Shown piece after piece: positions 7,549-16,848 of a stretch of 64,000 nucleotides of DNA. This stretch comes from RAM1 sp943372515 (GTDB lineage Bacteria > Pseudomonadota > Gammaproteobacteria > Burkholderiales > Burkholderiaceae_C). Made by a program: the position numbers and the translations under genes. Position 1 is the first letter of the stretch. Every line of letters starts with the position of its first letter. The notes beneath the pieces were generated by a model. It ran no database searches, was not told the DNA's origin, and worked only from the letters and a program-made list of their open reading frames with translations. The DNA is taken from NCBI GenBank assembly GCA_943372515.1, contig CALRYY010000010.1:1-64000 (forward strand), read 5' to 3'.

Positions 7549-8478
7549 GTGAAACCTTCCGAGCGCAACTTTGCCCGCCGCATCGACCTCACTTCGCTAC
7601 AGCTGTTTGTGGCGGTGTGCGAGCTCGGCTCCATCGGCCGCGCAGCAGAGCGGGAGTTCATCGCCGCCTCCGCAGTCAGCAAGCGCCTGTCGGACCTGGA
7701 GGCAGCGCTTGAAACGCCATTGCTGCACCGCCACACCCGCGGCGTGAATCTCACCCCCGCCGGTGAAAGCCTGCTGCACCACGCGCGCTCGGTGCTGTTC
7801 GGCCTGGAGAAGATGCAGGCCGAGCTCAGCGAATACGCCGATGGCGTGCGCGGCCATGTGCGCATCCACGCCAGCATCTCGGCCGTGGTGCAGTTCCTGC
7901 CGGAAGACCTGGGCGCGTTTATCCGCCAGCATGGCGAGGTCAAGATCGACCTGGAAGAACACCTGTCCAGCGAAGTGGCGCGCGCCGTGCAGGAGGGTGC
8001 TGCCGACCTGGGCGTGTGCAATACCGGCAGCGTGGGCCGCACAGCCCTGGGCGAGTTGCAGTCACTGCCCTACCGGCAAGACCAGCTGGTGCTGGTGGTG
8101 CCGCGCGGCCACGCCCTGGACGGGCAAGGCCCCGTGCCCTTCATCGACACGCTGGCGTTTGACCATGTGGGCCTGCACGCCAACAGCTCCATCTACCTGG
8201 CCATGCACCAGGCCGCCCAGCAGGCCGGGCGTGTCATCCGCCTGCGCATCCGCGTGACGGGCCTGGACACCATGTGCCGCATGATCGACAAGGGCCTGGG
8301 CGTGGGTGTCATGCCGCAGCGCGCGTTTGAGCTCATGCGCGGCCTGGGTGCGTTGGCTTGTGTGCCGTTGGCCGATGAATGGGCCATGCGCCGCATTGAG
8401 CTGCTGGCACGCGACTTCTCTACCCTGCCCGTGACGGCCCGCCTGCTGGTGGACCATCTGCGCAACCAGGCCACATAA
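7549..8478 (+). CDS. LysR family transcriptional regulator
   Basis: A LysR regulator with an N-terminal helix-turn-helix (DLTSLQLFVAVCELGSIGRA, then AASAVSKRLSDLE) and a periplasmic-binding-like effector domain (VRGHVRIHASISAVVQFLPEDL onward). I chose the GTG at 7549 (309 residues) because LysR proteins rarely have more than about 15 residues before the HTH. GTG 7507 and TTG 7477 are in frame and possible; the ATG at 7541 is out of frame. It lies 43 bp before leuC on the same strand, so leu control is conceivable, but the target is not shown by the sequence. Confidence 0.88.
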   Translation: MKPSERNFARRIDLTSLQLFVAVCELGSIGRAAEREFIAASAVSKRLSDLEAALETPLLHRHTRGVNLTPAGESLLHHARSVLFGLEKMQAELSEYADGVRGHVRIHASISAVVQFLPEDLGAFIRQHGEVKIDLEEHLSSEVARAVQEGAADLGVCNTGSVGRTALGELQSLPYRQDQLVLVVPRGHALDGQGPVPFIDTLAFDHVGLHANSSIYLAMHQAAQQAGRVIRLRIRVTGLDTMCRMIDKGLGVGVMPQRAFELMRGLGALACVPLADEWAMRRIELLARDFSTLPVTARLLVDHLRNQAT

Positions 8479-8521
8479 GCACCCCGAATAAAATTCAACC
8501 AGACCAACAAGGAAACACCCC

Positions 8522-9943
8522 ATGGGACGCACGCTGTACGACAAGATCTGGGACGAACATGTCGTCCACACCGAAGAAGACGGCACCGCCATCCTCTACA
8601 TCGACCGCCATCTGGTACATGAGGTGACCAGTCCGCAGGCGTTTGAAGGGCTGCGCCAGGCCGGCCGCAAGGTCTGGCGCGTCAGTTCCATCGTGGCCAC
8701 CGCCGACCACAACACCCCCACCACCGGCTGGGAGCTGGGCTACGACGGCATCACCGACCCCATCAGCAAGGAGCAGGTCACCACGCTGGACGACAACATC
8801 AAGGAGTTTGGCTCGGCGGCCTACTTCCCGTTCCTGTCCAAGCGCCAGGGCATCGTGCACGTGATCGGGCCGGAACAGGGCGCCACGCTGCCGGGCATGA
8901 CGGTGGTGTGCGGCGATTCGCACACCTCCACACACGGCGCATTCGGGGCGCTGGCGCACGGCATCGGCACCAGCGAGGTCGAGCACGTCATGGCCACGCA
9001 AACCCTGCTGGCCAAGAAGGCCAAGAACATGCTGGTGAAGGTGGAGGGCAAGCTGGCCCCCGGCATTACGGCCAAGGACGTGGTGCTGGCCATCATCGGG
9101 CGCATCGGCACCGCCGGCGGCACGGGCTACACGATTGAATTCGCAGGCTCAGCCATTCGCAGCCTGTCCATGGAAGGCCGTATGACGGTATGCAACATGG
9201 CCATTGAAGGCGGCGCGCGCGCGGGCCTGGTGGCCGTGGACGAGAAAACCATCGCGTACGTGAAAGACCGTCCGCTGGCCCCCAAGGGCGTTGAATGGGA
9301 CCAGGCCGTCGCCTACTGGAAAACGCTGCAGTCGGACCCCGACGCGAAGTTCGACGCCGTGGTGGAACTGGATGCCGCTCAGATCGTCCCGCAAGTCACC
9401 TGGGGCACTTCGCCCGAGATGGTGCTGGGCGTGGACGCCCACGTGCCCGATCCGGACAAGGAGAAGGACGCCAACAAGCGCGGTGCCATCGAGCGCGCGC
9501 TGACCTACATGGGGCTGGAACCCGGCAAGGCGCTCAACGACATCCACGTAGACAAGGTCTTCATCGGCTCGTGCACCAACAGCCGCATTGAAGACATGCG
9601 TGAAGCCGCCGCAGTGGTGAAGAAGCTGGGCCAGAAGGTCGCCAAAAACGTCAAACTGGCCATGGTGGTGCCGGGCTCCGGCCTGGTGAAGGACCAGGCC
9701 GAGCGCGAAGGCCTGCACGAAATCTTCAAGGCCGCGGGCTTTGAGTGGCGCGAACCCGGCTGCTCGATGTGCCTGGCCATGAACGCCGACCGGCTCGAGC
9801 CGGGTGAACGCTGCGCTTCCACCAGCAACCGCAACTTCGAAGGCCGCCAGGGCGCGGGCGGGCGCACCCACCTGGTCAGCCCGGCCATGGCTGCGGCCGC
9901 CGCCGTGCACGGGCACTTTGTCGATATCCGAAAGTTTTCCTGA
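8522..9943 (+). CDS. leuC: 3-isopropylmalate dehydratase large subunit
   Basis: A 473-residue aconitase-family subunit that isomerises 2- to 3-isopropylmalate in leucine synthesis, together with LeuD. It carries MGRTLYDKIWDEHVV at the start, VCGDSHTSTHGAFG, the cluster Cys in FIGSCTNSRIEDMR and the CSMCLAMN pair. AAGGA lies 8 bp before the ATG. The leuD start follows its stop by only 2 nt, so translation is coupled. The length is normal. Confidence 0.98.
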   Translation: MGRTLYDKIWDEHVVHTEEDGTAILYIDRHLVHEVTSPQAFEGLRQAGRKVWRVSSIVATADHNTPTTGWELGYDGITDPISKEQVTTLDDNIKEFGSAAYFPFLSKRQGIVHVIGPEQGATLPGMTVVCGDSHTSTHGAFGALAHGIGTSEVEHVMATQTLLAKKAKNMLVKVEGKLAPGITAKDVVLAIIGRIGTAGGTGYTIEFAGSAIRSLSMEGRMTVCNMAIEGGARAGLVAVDEKTIAYVKDRPLAPKGVEWDQAVAYWKTLQSDPDAKFDAVVELDAAQIVPQVTWGTSPEMVLGVDAHVPDPDKEKDANKRGAIERALTYMGLEPGKALNDIHVDKVFIGSCTNSRIEDMREAAAVVKKLGQKVAKNVKLAMVVPGSGLVKDQAEREGLHEIFKAAGFEWREPGCSMCLAMNADRLEPGERCASTSNRNFEGRQGAGGRTHLVSPAMAAAAAVHGHFVDIRKFS

Positions 9944-9945
9944 TC

Positions 9946-10596
9946 ATGCAGAAATTCAACGTACACAAGGGCCTGGTCGCGCCCATGGACCGCGAGAACG
10001 TGGACACCGACGCCATCATTCCCAAGCAGTTCCTCAAATCGATCCGCAAGACGGGCTTTGGCGTGAACCTGTTTGACGAATGGCGGTACCTGGACCACGG
10101 CGAACCCGGGCAAGACCCGGCCAGCCGCAAGCCCAACCCCGACTTCGTGCTGAACCAGCCACGCTACAAGGGCGCCTCGGTGCTGCTGGCCCGCAAGAAC
10201 TTCGGCTGTGGCTCGTCGCGTGAGCACGCGCCCTGGGCACTGGACCAATACGGCTTTCGCGCCATCATTGCGCCCAGCTACGCCGACATCTTCTTCAACA
10301 ACTGCTTCAAGAACGGCCTGTTGCCCATCGTGCTGTCCGAGGCGCAGGTGGACCAGCTGTTCAACGAGGCGGCGGCCTTTCCCGGCTACCAGCTGACGGT
10401 GGACCTGGAGCGCCAGGTCGTCATCAAGCCCGACGGCGCCGAGTTGCCCTTTGAGGTTCAGGCGTTTCGCAAGTTCTGCCTGACCAACGGCTTTGACGAC
10501 ATCGGCCTGACACTGCGCCAGTCGGACAAGATCAAGGCGTTTGAGGCCCACCGCCTGACGCAAAAACCCTGGCTGGCCAACACCCTGGCCGGCTGA
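9946..10596 (+). CDS. leuD: 3-isopropylmalate dehydratase small subunit
   Basis: A 216-residue swivelling domain partner of LeuC. Family signatures are NVDTDAIIPKQFLKSI, the conserved FGCGSSREHAPWAL loop that lines the active site, and the IIAPSYADIFFNN segment. It starts 2 nt after leuC and is followed 22 bp later by leuB. No extra small gene separates leuC and leuD here. Confidence 0.98.
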   Translation: MQKFNVHKGLVAPMDRENVDTDAIIPKQFLKSIRKTGFGVNLFDEWRYLDHGEPGQDPASRKPNPDFVLNQPRYKGASVLLARKNFGCGSSREHAPWALDQYGFRAIIAPSYADIFFNNCFKNGLLPIVLSEAQVDQLFNEAAAFPGYQLTVDLERQVVIKPDGAELPFEVQAFRKFCLTNGFDDIGLTLRQSDKIKAFEAHRLTQKPWLANTLAG

Positions 10597-10618
10597 ACCC
10601 AACACAAGAAAAAGCACC

Positions 10619-11707
10619 ATGAAAATCGCAGTTCTGCCGGGTGACGGCATTGGCACAGAGATCGTCGCCGAGGCCGTCAAGGTCCTCAACGTCCTGGACC
10701 TGAAGTTCGAGATGGAAACCGCCCTGGTCGGCGGCGCCGCGTACGAAGCGCACGGCCACCCGTTACCCGATTCCACCCTCAAGCTGGCCAAGGAAGCCGA
10801 CGCAGTGCTGTTTGGCGCCGTGGGCGACTGGAAGTACGACAAACTCGACCGCCCCCTGCGCCCCGAGCAGGCCATCCTGGGCCTGCGCAAGAACCTGGGC
10901 CTGTTTGCCAACTTCCGCCCCGCCATCTGCTACGAGCAGCTCGTCGGCGCCTCCAGCCTCAAGCCCGAGCTGATCGCGGGCCTGGACATCCTGATCATCC
11001 GCGAGCTGACCGGCGACATCTACTTCGGCCAGCCGCGCGGGCGCCGCACGGCAGTGGACGGGCACTTCCCCGGCGCCGAGGAAGCTTTCGACACCATGCG
11101 CTACAGCCGCCCTGAAATTGAACGCATTGCGCACGTGGCGTTCCAGGCTGCACGCAAGCGCAGCAAGCGTGTGACCAGCGTGGACAAGGCCAACGTGCTC
11201 GAAACCTTCCAGTTCTGGAAAGACGTGGTGACCGACGTGCACAAGGAATACCCCGACGTGGTGCTGGACCACATGTACGTGGACAACGCGGCCATGCAGC
11301 TGGTGCGCGCGCCGAAGAAATTCGACGTGGTGGTCACGGGCAACATGTTCGGCGATATCCTGAGCGATGAGGCCGCCATGCTGACGGGCTCCATTGGCAT
11401 GCTGCCTTCGGCCAGCCTGAATGCCAGCAACCAGGGCCTGTACGAGCCCAGCCATGGCAGCGCCCCGGACATCGCCGGAAAAGGCATTGCCAATCCTTTG
11501 GCTACAATACTGTCCGCTGCCATGATGCTCCGCTTTTCACTCAACCAACCCCAAGCCGCCGACCGGATCGAGTCTGCGGTCAAGGACGTGCTCGCGTCGG
11601 GGTTGCGTACGGCGGACATCTGGTCTGAAGGCACCACCAAATCCAGCACCCGTGAAATGGGTGACGCGGTCGTGGCTGCCATCACCAAAACCATTACCAA
11701 GGGCTAG
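10619..11707 (+). CDS. leuB: 3-isopropylmalate dehydrogenase
   Basis: A 362-residue NAD-dependent beta-hydroxyacid oxidative decarboxylase, third step of leucine synthesis. It begins MKIAVLPGDGIGTEI. The substrate Arg cluster lies around LDRPLRPEQAILGLRKNLGLFANFRP, the Lys/Asp metal site in SVDKANVLE, and the NAD site in EPSHGSAPDIAGKGIANP. AAGAAAAAG precedes the ATG. The size is normal. The following 81-bp gap carries a GC hairpin before asd. Confidence 0.98.
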   Translation: MKIAVLPGDGIGTEIVAEAVKVLNVLDLKFEMETALVGGAAYEAHGHPLPDSTLKLAKEADAVLFGAVGDWKYDKLDRPLRPEQAILGLRKNLGLFANFRPAICYEQLVGASSLKPELIAGLDILIIRELTGDIYFGQPRGRRTAVDGHFPGAEEAFDTMRYSRPEIERIAHVAFQAARKRSKRVTSVDKANVLETFQFWKDVVTDVHKEYPDVVLDHMYVDNAAMQLVRAPKKFDVVVTGNMFGDILSDEAAMLTGSIGMLPSASLNASNQGLYEPSHGSAPDIAGKGIANPLATILSAAMMLRFSLNQPQAADRIESAVKDVLASGLRTADIWSEGTTKSSTREMGDAVVAAITKTITKG

Positions 11708-11733
11708 AACAGCTCCGGTTCGTCACGCGCCCT

Positions 11734-11755
11734 CCCCGGCCCAGACGAGCCGGGG
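11734..11755 (+). terminator. GC hairpin between leuB and asd
   Basis: CCCCGGC and GCCGGGG form a perfect 7-bp stem with an 8-nt loop, 26 bp after the leuB stop. No T tract follows, so it may be a weak or Rho-assisted terminator, or an mRNA stability element between leuB and asd. Confidence 0.4.
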
Positions 11756-11788
11756 AAACCAGATAACTTTTCTGAAAGGGCGATAGTG

Positions 11789-12928
11789 ATGAGCAAGGTT
11801 GGAAATCTCGTAGGCCTCGTCGGTTGGCGCGGCATGGTGGGTTCGGTCCTGATGGACCGCATGCAGGCCGAAGGTGACTTCGGTCTCATTGAGCCCGTGT
11901 TCTTCTCCACCTCCAATGCGGGCGGCAAGGCCCCGGCGCAGGCCAGGAACGAAACCACCCTCAAGGACGCCTACGACATTGACGCACTGAAGAAGTGCGA
12001 CATCGTCATCACCGCCCAGGGCGGTGACTACACCACCGAAGTCTTCCCCAAGCTGCGCGCTGCCGGCTGGACGGGGCACTGGATTGACGCCGCGTCCACC
12101 CTGCGCATGAAGGACGACGCCATCATCATTCTGGACCCGGTCAACCTGCCGGTCATCAAGAATGCCCTGGCCAAGGGCGGGCGCAACTGGATCGGCGGCA
12201 ATTGCACGGTCAGCTGCATGCTGATGGGCGTGGGCGCCCTGTACAAGGCCGGGCTGGTGGAATGGATGAGCTCCATGACCTACCAGGCGGCGTCCGGCGG
12301 TGGCGCCCAGCACATGCGCGAGTTGCTGACGCAATTCGGTACGCTGAATGCTGAAGTGCGCAGCTTGCTGGACGACCCCAAGTCCGCCATCCTGGAAATC
12401 GACCGAAAGGTTCTGGTCAAGCAGCAATCACTTACTTCGGACGAAACGGCCAACTTCGGCGTGCCGCTGGGCGGCTCGCTGATTCCGTGGATCGACAAGG
12501 ACCTGGGCAATGGTGTGAGCCGCGAGGAATGGAAGGCCGGCGCCGAGACCAACAAGATCCTGGGCCAGGGCGCGCAGTTTGGTACGGCCGAAACGCCGGT
12601 GGACGGCTTTTGCGTGCGCATCGGCGCCATGCGCTGCCACAGCCAGGCCCTCACCTTCAAGCTCAAGAAGGACGTGCCCCTGGCCGACATCGAGGCCCTG
12701 CTCGCGGCCGACAACGCCTGGGTCAAGGTTGTTCCCAACAACAAGGAAGCCACGCTCAAGGACCTGACGCCCGTGGCCGTGACGGGTACGCTGGGCATCC
12801 CGGTGGGCCGCATCCGCAAGCTGGCCATGGGGCCGGACTATGTGGGCGCATTCACCATCGGCGACCAGTTGCTGTGGGGCGCGGCCGAGCCGCTGCGCCG
12901 GATGTTGCGCATCCTGCTTGACGCATAA
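11789..12928 (+). CDS. asd: Aspartate-semialdehyde dehydrogenase
   Basis: A 379-residue NADPH-dependent enzyme making aspartate semialdehyde for lysine, threonine, methionine and cell-wall diaminopimelate. The NADP motif is VGLVGWRGMVGSVL, with the catalytic Cys in GGNCTVSCM and the substrate His in RIGAMRCHSQAL. A GTG one codon upstream (11786) is in frame, but GAAAGGG is spaced 8 bp from the ATG at 11789. The leu-asd neighbourhood is usual in this group. Confidence 0.97.
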   Translation: MSKVGNLVGLVGWRGMVGSVLMDRMQAEGDFGLIEPVFFSTSNAGGKAPAQARNETTLKDAYDIDALKKCDIVITAQGGDYTTEVFPKLRAAGWTGHWIDAASTLRMKDDAIIILDPVNLPVIKNALAKGGRNWIGGNCTVSCMLMGVGALYKAGLVEWMSSMTYQAASGGGAQHMRELLTQFGTLNAEVRSLLDDPKSAILEIDRKVLVKQQSLTSDETANFGVPLGGSLIPWIDKDLGNGVSREEWKAGAETNKILGQGAQFGTAETPVDGFCVRIGAMRCHSQALTFKLKKDVPLADIEALLAADNAWVKVVPNNKEATLKDLTPVAVTGTLGIPVGRIRKLAMGPDYVGAFTIGDQLLWGAAEPLRRMLRILLDA

Positions 12929-12947
12929 TCCGCGGCACCCCAGACAT

Positions 12948-12982
12948 ACAACGGCCTGTAATCAGTGGTTACAGGCCGTTGT
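12948..12982 (+). terminator. Perfect 14-bp hairpin after asd
   Basis: ACAACGGCCTGTAA (12948-12961) pairs perfectly with TTACAGGCCGTTGT (12969-12982) around a 7-nt loop, 19 bp after the asd stop. No long T tract follows on either strand, but the stem is strong, and a terminator or 3'-end protective hairpin is the simplest reading. The rest of the 189-bp gap to fimV shows no gene. Confidence 0.6.
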
Positions 12983-13117
12983 CACATGACAACATCGGGC
13001 GCTGTGTAACGAGCCGCGATTCAAGCGCGCCGAAGTTAAAAGCTGTCTCAGCTTGTCAGCCTAAGACATTGATGTTATGGTCGTTTTAGCAAATTCAGTG
13101 GCAAGGCTGTTGTCCGC

Positions 13118-16012
13118 ATGATCAGAAAAAAGTTGCCTGCAGACCAAGCAATGGAGGCGCACAAATTGACGGGAAAGCCGCTGCGCTGGCAAGCATCCGC
13201 CTTGGCATTGGCAGCAGCTGTTGCCGTTGGTGCCTTCAGTCCAGATGCCCGGGCCCTGGCCTTGGGCCGTATCACGGTCCAGTCCGCGTTGGGCGAGCCC
13301 CTGCGCGCCGACATCGACATTCCCGAAATCACACCTGAAGAAGCGGCCAGCCTGCGCGCCACGGTCGCTTCGCCTGAGGCCTTTCGTGCCGCGGGGCTTG
13401 AATACAGCCCGGCCGTTGGCAACCTGGTCATCACGCTGCAGCAACGCCCGGGTGGGCGCATGTTCCTGCGTTTGACGAGCGACCGCACCGTCAACGAGCC
13501 CTTCGTCGACCTGATCCTGGAGGCCAACTGGTCGTCCGGACGCATCGTGCGCGATTACACGATGCTGTTCGATCCCCCGAACCTGCGTCCGGCCTCGCCG
13601 CCGGCAGCTTTGGTCGCGCAGGTTCCTGCTGCACCCGCTGCCCGTCCCGTGGTGCCTGTGCCCTTGCCGGCACCTTTGCCACCCGCCTCCGTTGCACCGC
13701 CCAGCATCGCACCCAGGCCAGCACCCGCGCCTGCGCCGCGGCCCGCTGCCGTGGCCCCAGCGCCCGTTCAACAAGCCGCTGCGCGGCCCGCGCCGGCACC
13801 GGCTGACGGCCGCAAGGTCACCGTCCAGGCTGGCGATACCGCCGGCAAGATCGCTGCTGCCAACAAACCCGCGAGCGTGTCGCTGGACCAGATGCTGGTT
13901 GCACTGCTGCGCGCCAATCCCGACGCCTTCATTGCAGGCAACATCAATCGGGTAAAGGCTGGCGCCGTGCTGGACCTGCCGTCCGCCGAACAGGCCGGAT
14001 TGGTGGAGCCCGGCGAGGCAGGCCGTACCGTGGTCGCGCAAAGCCGCGATTTCAATGAATTCCGCCGCAAGCTGGCCGAGGGCGTGCCAACGTCCCAGGT
14101 CGCAGCGGCCGATCGCCAGGCCACCGGCAAATTGCAGGCCAAGGTCGAAGACAAAAAGCCTGCAGCCGCCGCACCCGACAAACTCACCCTGTCCAAGGGT
14201 GCCGTGCAGGCCAAGGCCGCAGAAGACAAAATCGCCAAGGAGCGACAGGCCAAGGAAGCCGCCGCCCGCGTGGCCGAACTGAACAAGAATATCGCCGAGC
14301 TGAGCAAGGTGGGGGCTGCAACCAGCCCTGCACCTGCTACGTCTTCCACACCCGCGGCCGCTGCGGCGGCGGCTGCGGCATCCCGCCCCGGCGTGGCAGT
14401 TGCAGCGGGCGCCGCTGTACCGACGGCTGCCCCTGTTGCGGCACCTGTTGCCTCCGCACCAGCCCCCGCAGTCGTCGCGCCCGTTGTGTCTGCAAGTGCT
14501 CCGACGGCTGTGTCCGTGACAGATCCCGTCACTGCGGCAGCTTCGGCCCCGGTCGCCGCGCCGGCCGTGGCAGCGAGCGCCCAGGCACCCGCTGCCACGC
14601 CTGCACCCGCTGCAACAGCAAAGCCACCGGCGCCCAAACCGGCGCCAGCCCCGGCACCGGCACCCGAGCCGAGCTTCGTGGACGAGCTTCTGGATAACCC
14701 CCTGATTCCCGCAGCTGTAGGCGGTTTGCTCGCCCTGGTGCTGGGCTTTGTGTTCTACAGGGCACGCCAGCGCAAAAAATCAACCCAGGTCGACAGTTCC
14801 TTCCTGGAAAGCCGGCTGCAGCCTGACTCGTTTTTTGGCGCCAGCGGCGGCCAGCGCATCGACACCAACGAAGGCGGCCCCACAGGATCGTCCATGGTCT
14901 ATTCGCCCAGCCAGCTTGACGCAGCCGGCGATGTGGACCCGGTAGCCGAGGCCGATGTGTACCTGGCTTATGGCCGTGACTTGCAGGCCGAGGAAATCCT
15001 CAAGGAAGCACTGCGCACCACCCCGCAGCGCGTGGCCATTCACGGCAAGCTGCTGGAAATCTATTCAAAGCGGCGCGACGCCAAGGCCTTCGAAATGGTG
15101 GCGACCGATGCCTACAGCCTGACGCGCGGTGAAGGCCCGGAATGGGAGCACATCTGCGAGCTGGGCCAGGAACTGGACCCCTCCAATTCAATGTACCGCC
15201 CTGGCGGGCAACCCACGGGGGGTACCGGCACGGTGGCCATGTCAGCCATTCCTGCGGCTTCCGGCAACGATTTCTCCATGGCTACGGCCACGCATGTGTT
15301 GCCAACCGCTGCAGGCCAGGCCGCTGGCCCATCCGTGGATCTGGACCTGGACCTGGACTTTTCGCTGGGCGACGATGAACCATCAGGCGCCGGCACCGGG
15401 CCCGACCTGTTGGCCACCACCCCGATGCAGCTGGAGCCGACGGTCGCGTTCACCGCCACACCGCCACCGCAGTCGCTTGATATGGACTTTGGCAGCGGTA
15501 CGGTCGCATTGCCGCCCTCAGCCGTGCCCGACTTGCCGCCGATCGCTGCCGAACCGGTGCGCCTGTCCGCGCCTGACCTGACCTTGTCCGAGAACGAACT
15601 GAGTTTTTCGCTGGACGGTCTGGATTTGCCGCCGGCGCCCACCCCGTCGCCGGCACCCAAAGCCGCCGCCCCTGCAGCAGATCCTGCCCCGGACTCCGGC
15701 ATGATCGAATTCGACATGGGCGCACTGTCGCTGGATCTGGGCTCATCGCCCGCACCCAGCCCTGCCGCGGCTGCCGCCTCGTTCGATTCGTTGCCCTCGC
15801 TGGCTGATGCCGCAGAGACCGCCGGATCCCCGTTAAGCACAGGGTTTGACGACTCTGGCTCCGACCCGCTGGCCACCAAGCTCGCACTGGCTGAAGAATT
15901 CAGCGCCATCGGCGACCCCGACGGGGCGCGCAGCCTGGCCGAAGAAGTCGTAGCCGAAGCGTCCGGCGCATTGAAGGTCCGGGCACAGAAGTTCCTGGCG
16001 GAACTGGCCTGA
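13118..16012 (+). CDS. fimV: FimV-family polar hub / pilus assembly protein
   Basis: A 964-residue inner-membrane protein of the FimV/HubP type, which organises the cell pole and supports type IV pilus function. In order: an N-terminal signal-like hydrophobic stretch (about 25-42), the FimV N-domain LGRITVQSALGEPLRADIDI, a LysM-like peptidoglycan-binding region (about 232-290), long Ala/Pro-rich linkers, a transmembrane helix at about 529-548 followed by RARQRKK, an acidic cytoplasmic part with a TPR-like VYLAYGRDLQAEEILKEAL, and the FimV C-terminal domain (about 917-964, ending KVRAQKFLAELA). ATG at 13151 is an alternative start. Confidence 0.93.
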   Translation: MIRKKLPADQAMEAHKLTGKPLRWQASALALAAAVAVGAFSPDARALALGRITVQSALGEPLRADIDIPEITPEEAASLRATVASPEAFRAAGLEYSPAVGNLVITLQQRPGGRMFLRLTSDRTVNEPFVDLILEANWSSGRIVRDYTMLFDPPNLRPASPPAALVAQVPAAPAARPVVPVPLPAPLPPASVAPPSIAPRPAPAPAPRPAAVAPAPVQQAAARPAPAPADGRKVTVQAGDTAGKIAAANKPASVSLDQMLVALLRANPDAFIAGNINRVKAGAVLDLPSAEQAGLVEPGEAGRTVVAQSRDFNEFRRKLAEGVPTSQVAAADRQATGKLQAKVEDKKPAAAAPDKLTLSKGAVQAKAAEDKIAKERQAKEAAARVAELNKNIAELSKVGAATSPAPATSSTPAAAAAAAAASRPGVAVAAGAAVPTAAPVAAPVASAPAPAVVAPVVSASAPTAVSVTDPVTAAASAPVAAPAVAASAQAPAATPAPAATAKPPAPKPAPAPAPAPEPSFVDELLDNPLIPAAVGGLLALVLGFVFYRARQRKKSTQVDSSFLESRLQPDSFFGASGGQRIDTNEGGPTGSSMVYSPSQLDAAGDVDPVAEADVYLAYGRDLQAEEILKEALRTTPQRVAIHGKLLEIYSKRRDAKAFEMVATDAYSLTRGEGPEWEHICELGQELDPSNSMYRPGGQPTGGTGTVAMSAIPAASGNDFSMATATHVLPTAAGQAAGPSVDLDLDLDFSLGDDEPSGAGTGPDLLATTPMQLEPTVAFTATPPPQSLDMDFGSGTVALPPSAVPDLPPIAAEPVRLSAPDLTLSENELSFSLDGLDLPPAPTPSPAPKAAAPAADPAPDSGMIEFDMGALSLDLGSSPAPSPAAAAASFDSLPSLADAAETAGSPLSTGFDDSGSDPLATKLALAEEFSAIGDPDGARSLAEEVVAEASGALKVRAQKFLAELA

Positions 16013-16065
16013 CCCTTGCCGCGTACGCGGCGGGGCTCATCCGCCGTCATCCCGCCTCATCTGTA

Positions 16066-16848
16066 ATGCGACTGGCTCTGGGTATCAGCTACAACGGCCA
16101 GGCCTACGAAGGCTGGCAAAGCCAGGCATCGGGCCGCACGGTGCAAGACCAGCTGGAAGCAGCTCTCTCCCGCTTTGCCACACAGCCGGTCACCACGATC
16201 TGCGCAGGACGCACCGACTCAGGCGTGCATGGCCTCATGCAGGTGGTGCACCTGGACACCCCGCTCGCGCGCGAACCGTTTTCCTGGGTGCGCGGCACCA
16301 ACACCTTTTTGCCCTCCGACATTGCCGTGCAGTGGGCCTGCCCGGTGCCCGATGACTTCCACGCACGGGGCAGTGCCACGGGCCGGCGCTATGCCTATGT
16401 GCTGCTGGCGTCACCGGTGCGCCCCGGCGTTGAAGCGGGCCGCGTGGGCTGGGTCTTCCGCCCGGTGGATGGCAGTGCCATGCGGCAAGCTGCCGCCTTG
16501 CTGCTGGGCGAGCATGATTTCACTTCGTTCCGAGCGTCCGCGTGCCAGGCCAAATCCCCCGTCAAGACGCTGCGCAGCATCAGCATCACGCAACGCGGTG
16601 CCTACTGGCGGTTTGAATTCGAGGCCAATGCCTTCTTGCACCACATGATCCGCAACATCATGGGCTGCCTGCTGGTGGTGGGCTACGGCCATCAACCGCC
16701 CCGCTGGATGTCAGACGTGCTGGCCGCCCGCGACCGCGATGCGGCGGCGCCCACCTTTTCCCCCGACGGCCTGTACTTTCTGGGCCCGCAGTACGACGCC
16801 AGGTGGGGGCTGCCCGAACGCACCGCTGCGTATGATTGGCTGCCATGA
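16066..16848 (+). CDS. truA: tRNA pseudouridine(38-40) synthase
   Basis: A 260-residue TruA enzyme that makes pseudouridine in the anticodon arm of many tRNAs. The catalytic Asp is D51 in AGRTDSGVHGLMQV. Other family blocks are YNGQAYEGWQ near the start, FHARGSATGRRYAY, and FLHHMIRNIMG. It overlaps trpF by 4 nt (ATGA). The order fimV-truA-trpF is common in Burkholderiales. Confidence 0.97.
   Translation: MRLALGISYNGQAYEGWQSQASGRTVQDQLEAALSRFATQPVTTICAGRTDSGVHGLMQVVHLDTPLAREPFSWVRGTNTFLPSDIAVQWACPVPDDFHARGSATGRRYAYVLLASPVRPGVEAGRVGWVFRPVDGSAMRQAAALLLGEHDFTSFRASACQAKSPVKTLRSISITQRGAYWRFEFEANAFLHHMIRNIMGCLLVVGYGHQPPRWMSDVLAARDRDAAAPTFSPDGLYFLGPQYDARWGLPERTAAYDWLP

Noticed and set aside
7541..7552. 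ATG start just before the LysR gene
   Set aside because: It reads ATG-CCC-CCG-TGA, a four-codon frame, and is out of phase with the LysR reading frame.
16018..16031. Palindrome GCCGCGTACGCGGC between fimV and truA
   Set aside because: It has no loop and no T tract, and such GC palindromes arise easily at this composition. I do not call it a terminator or operator.
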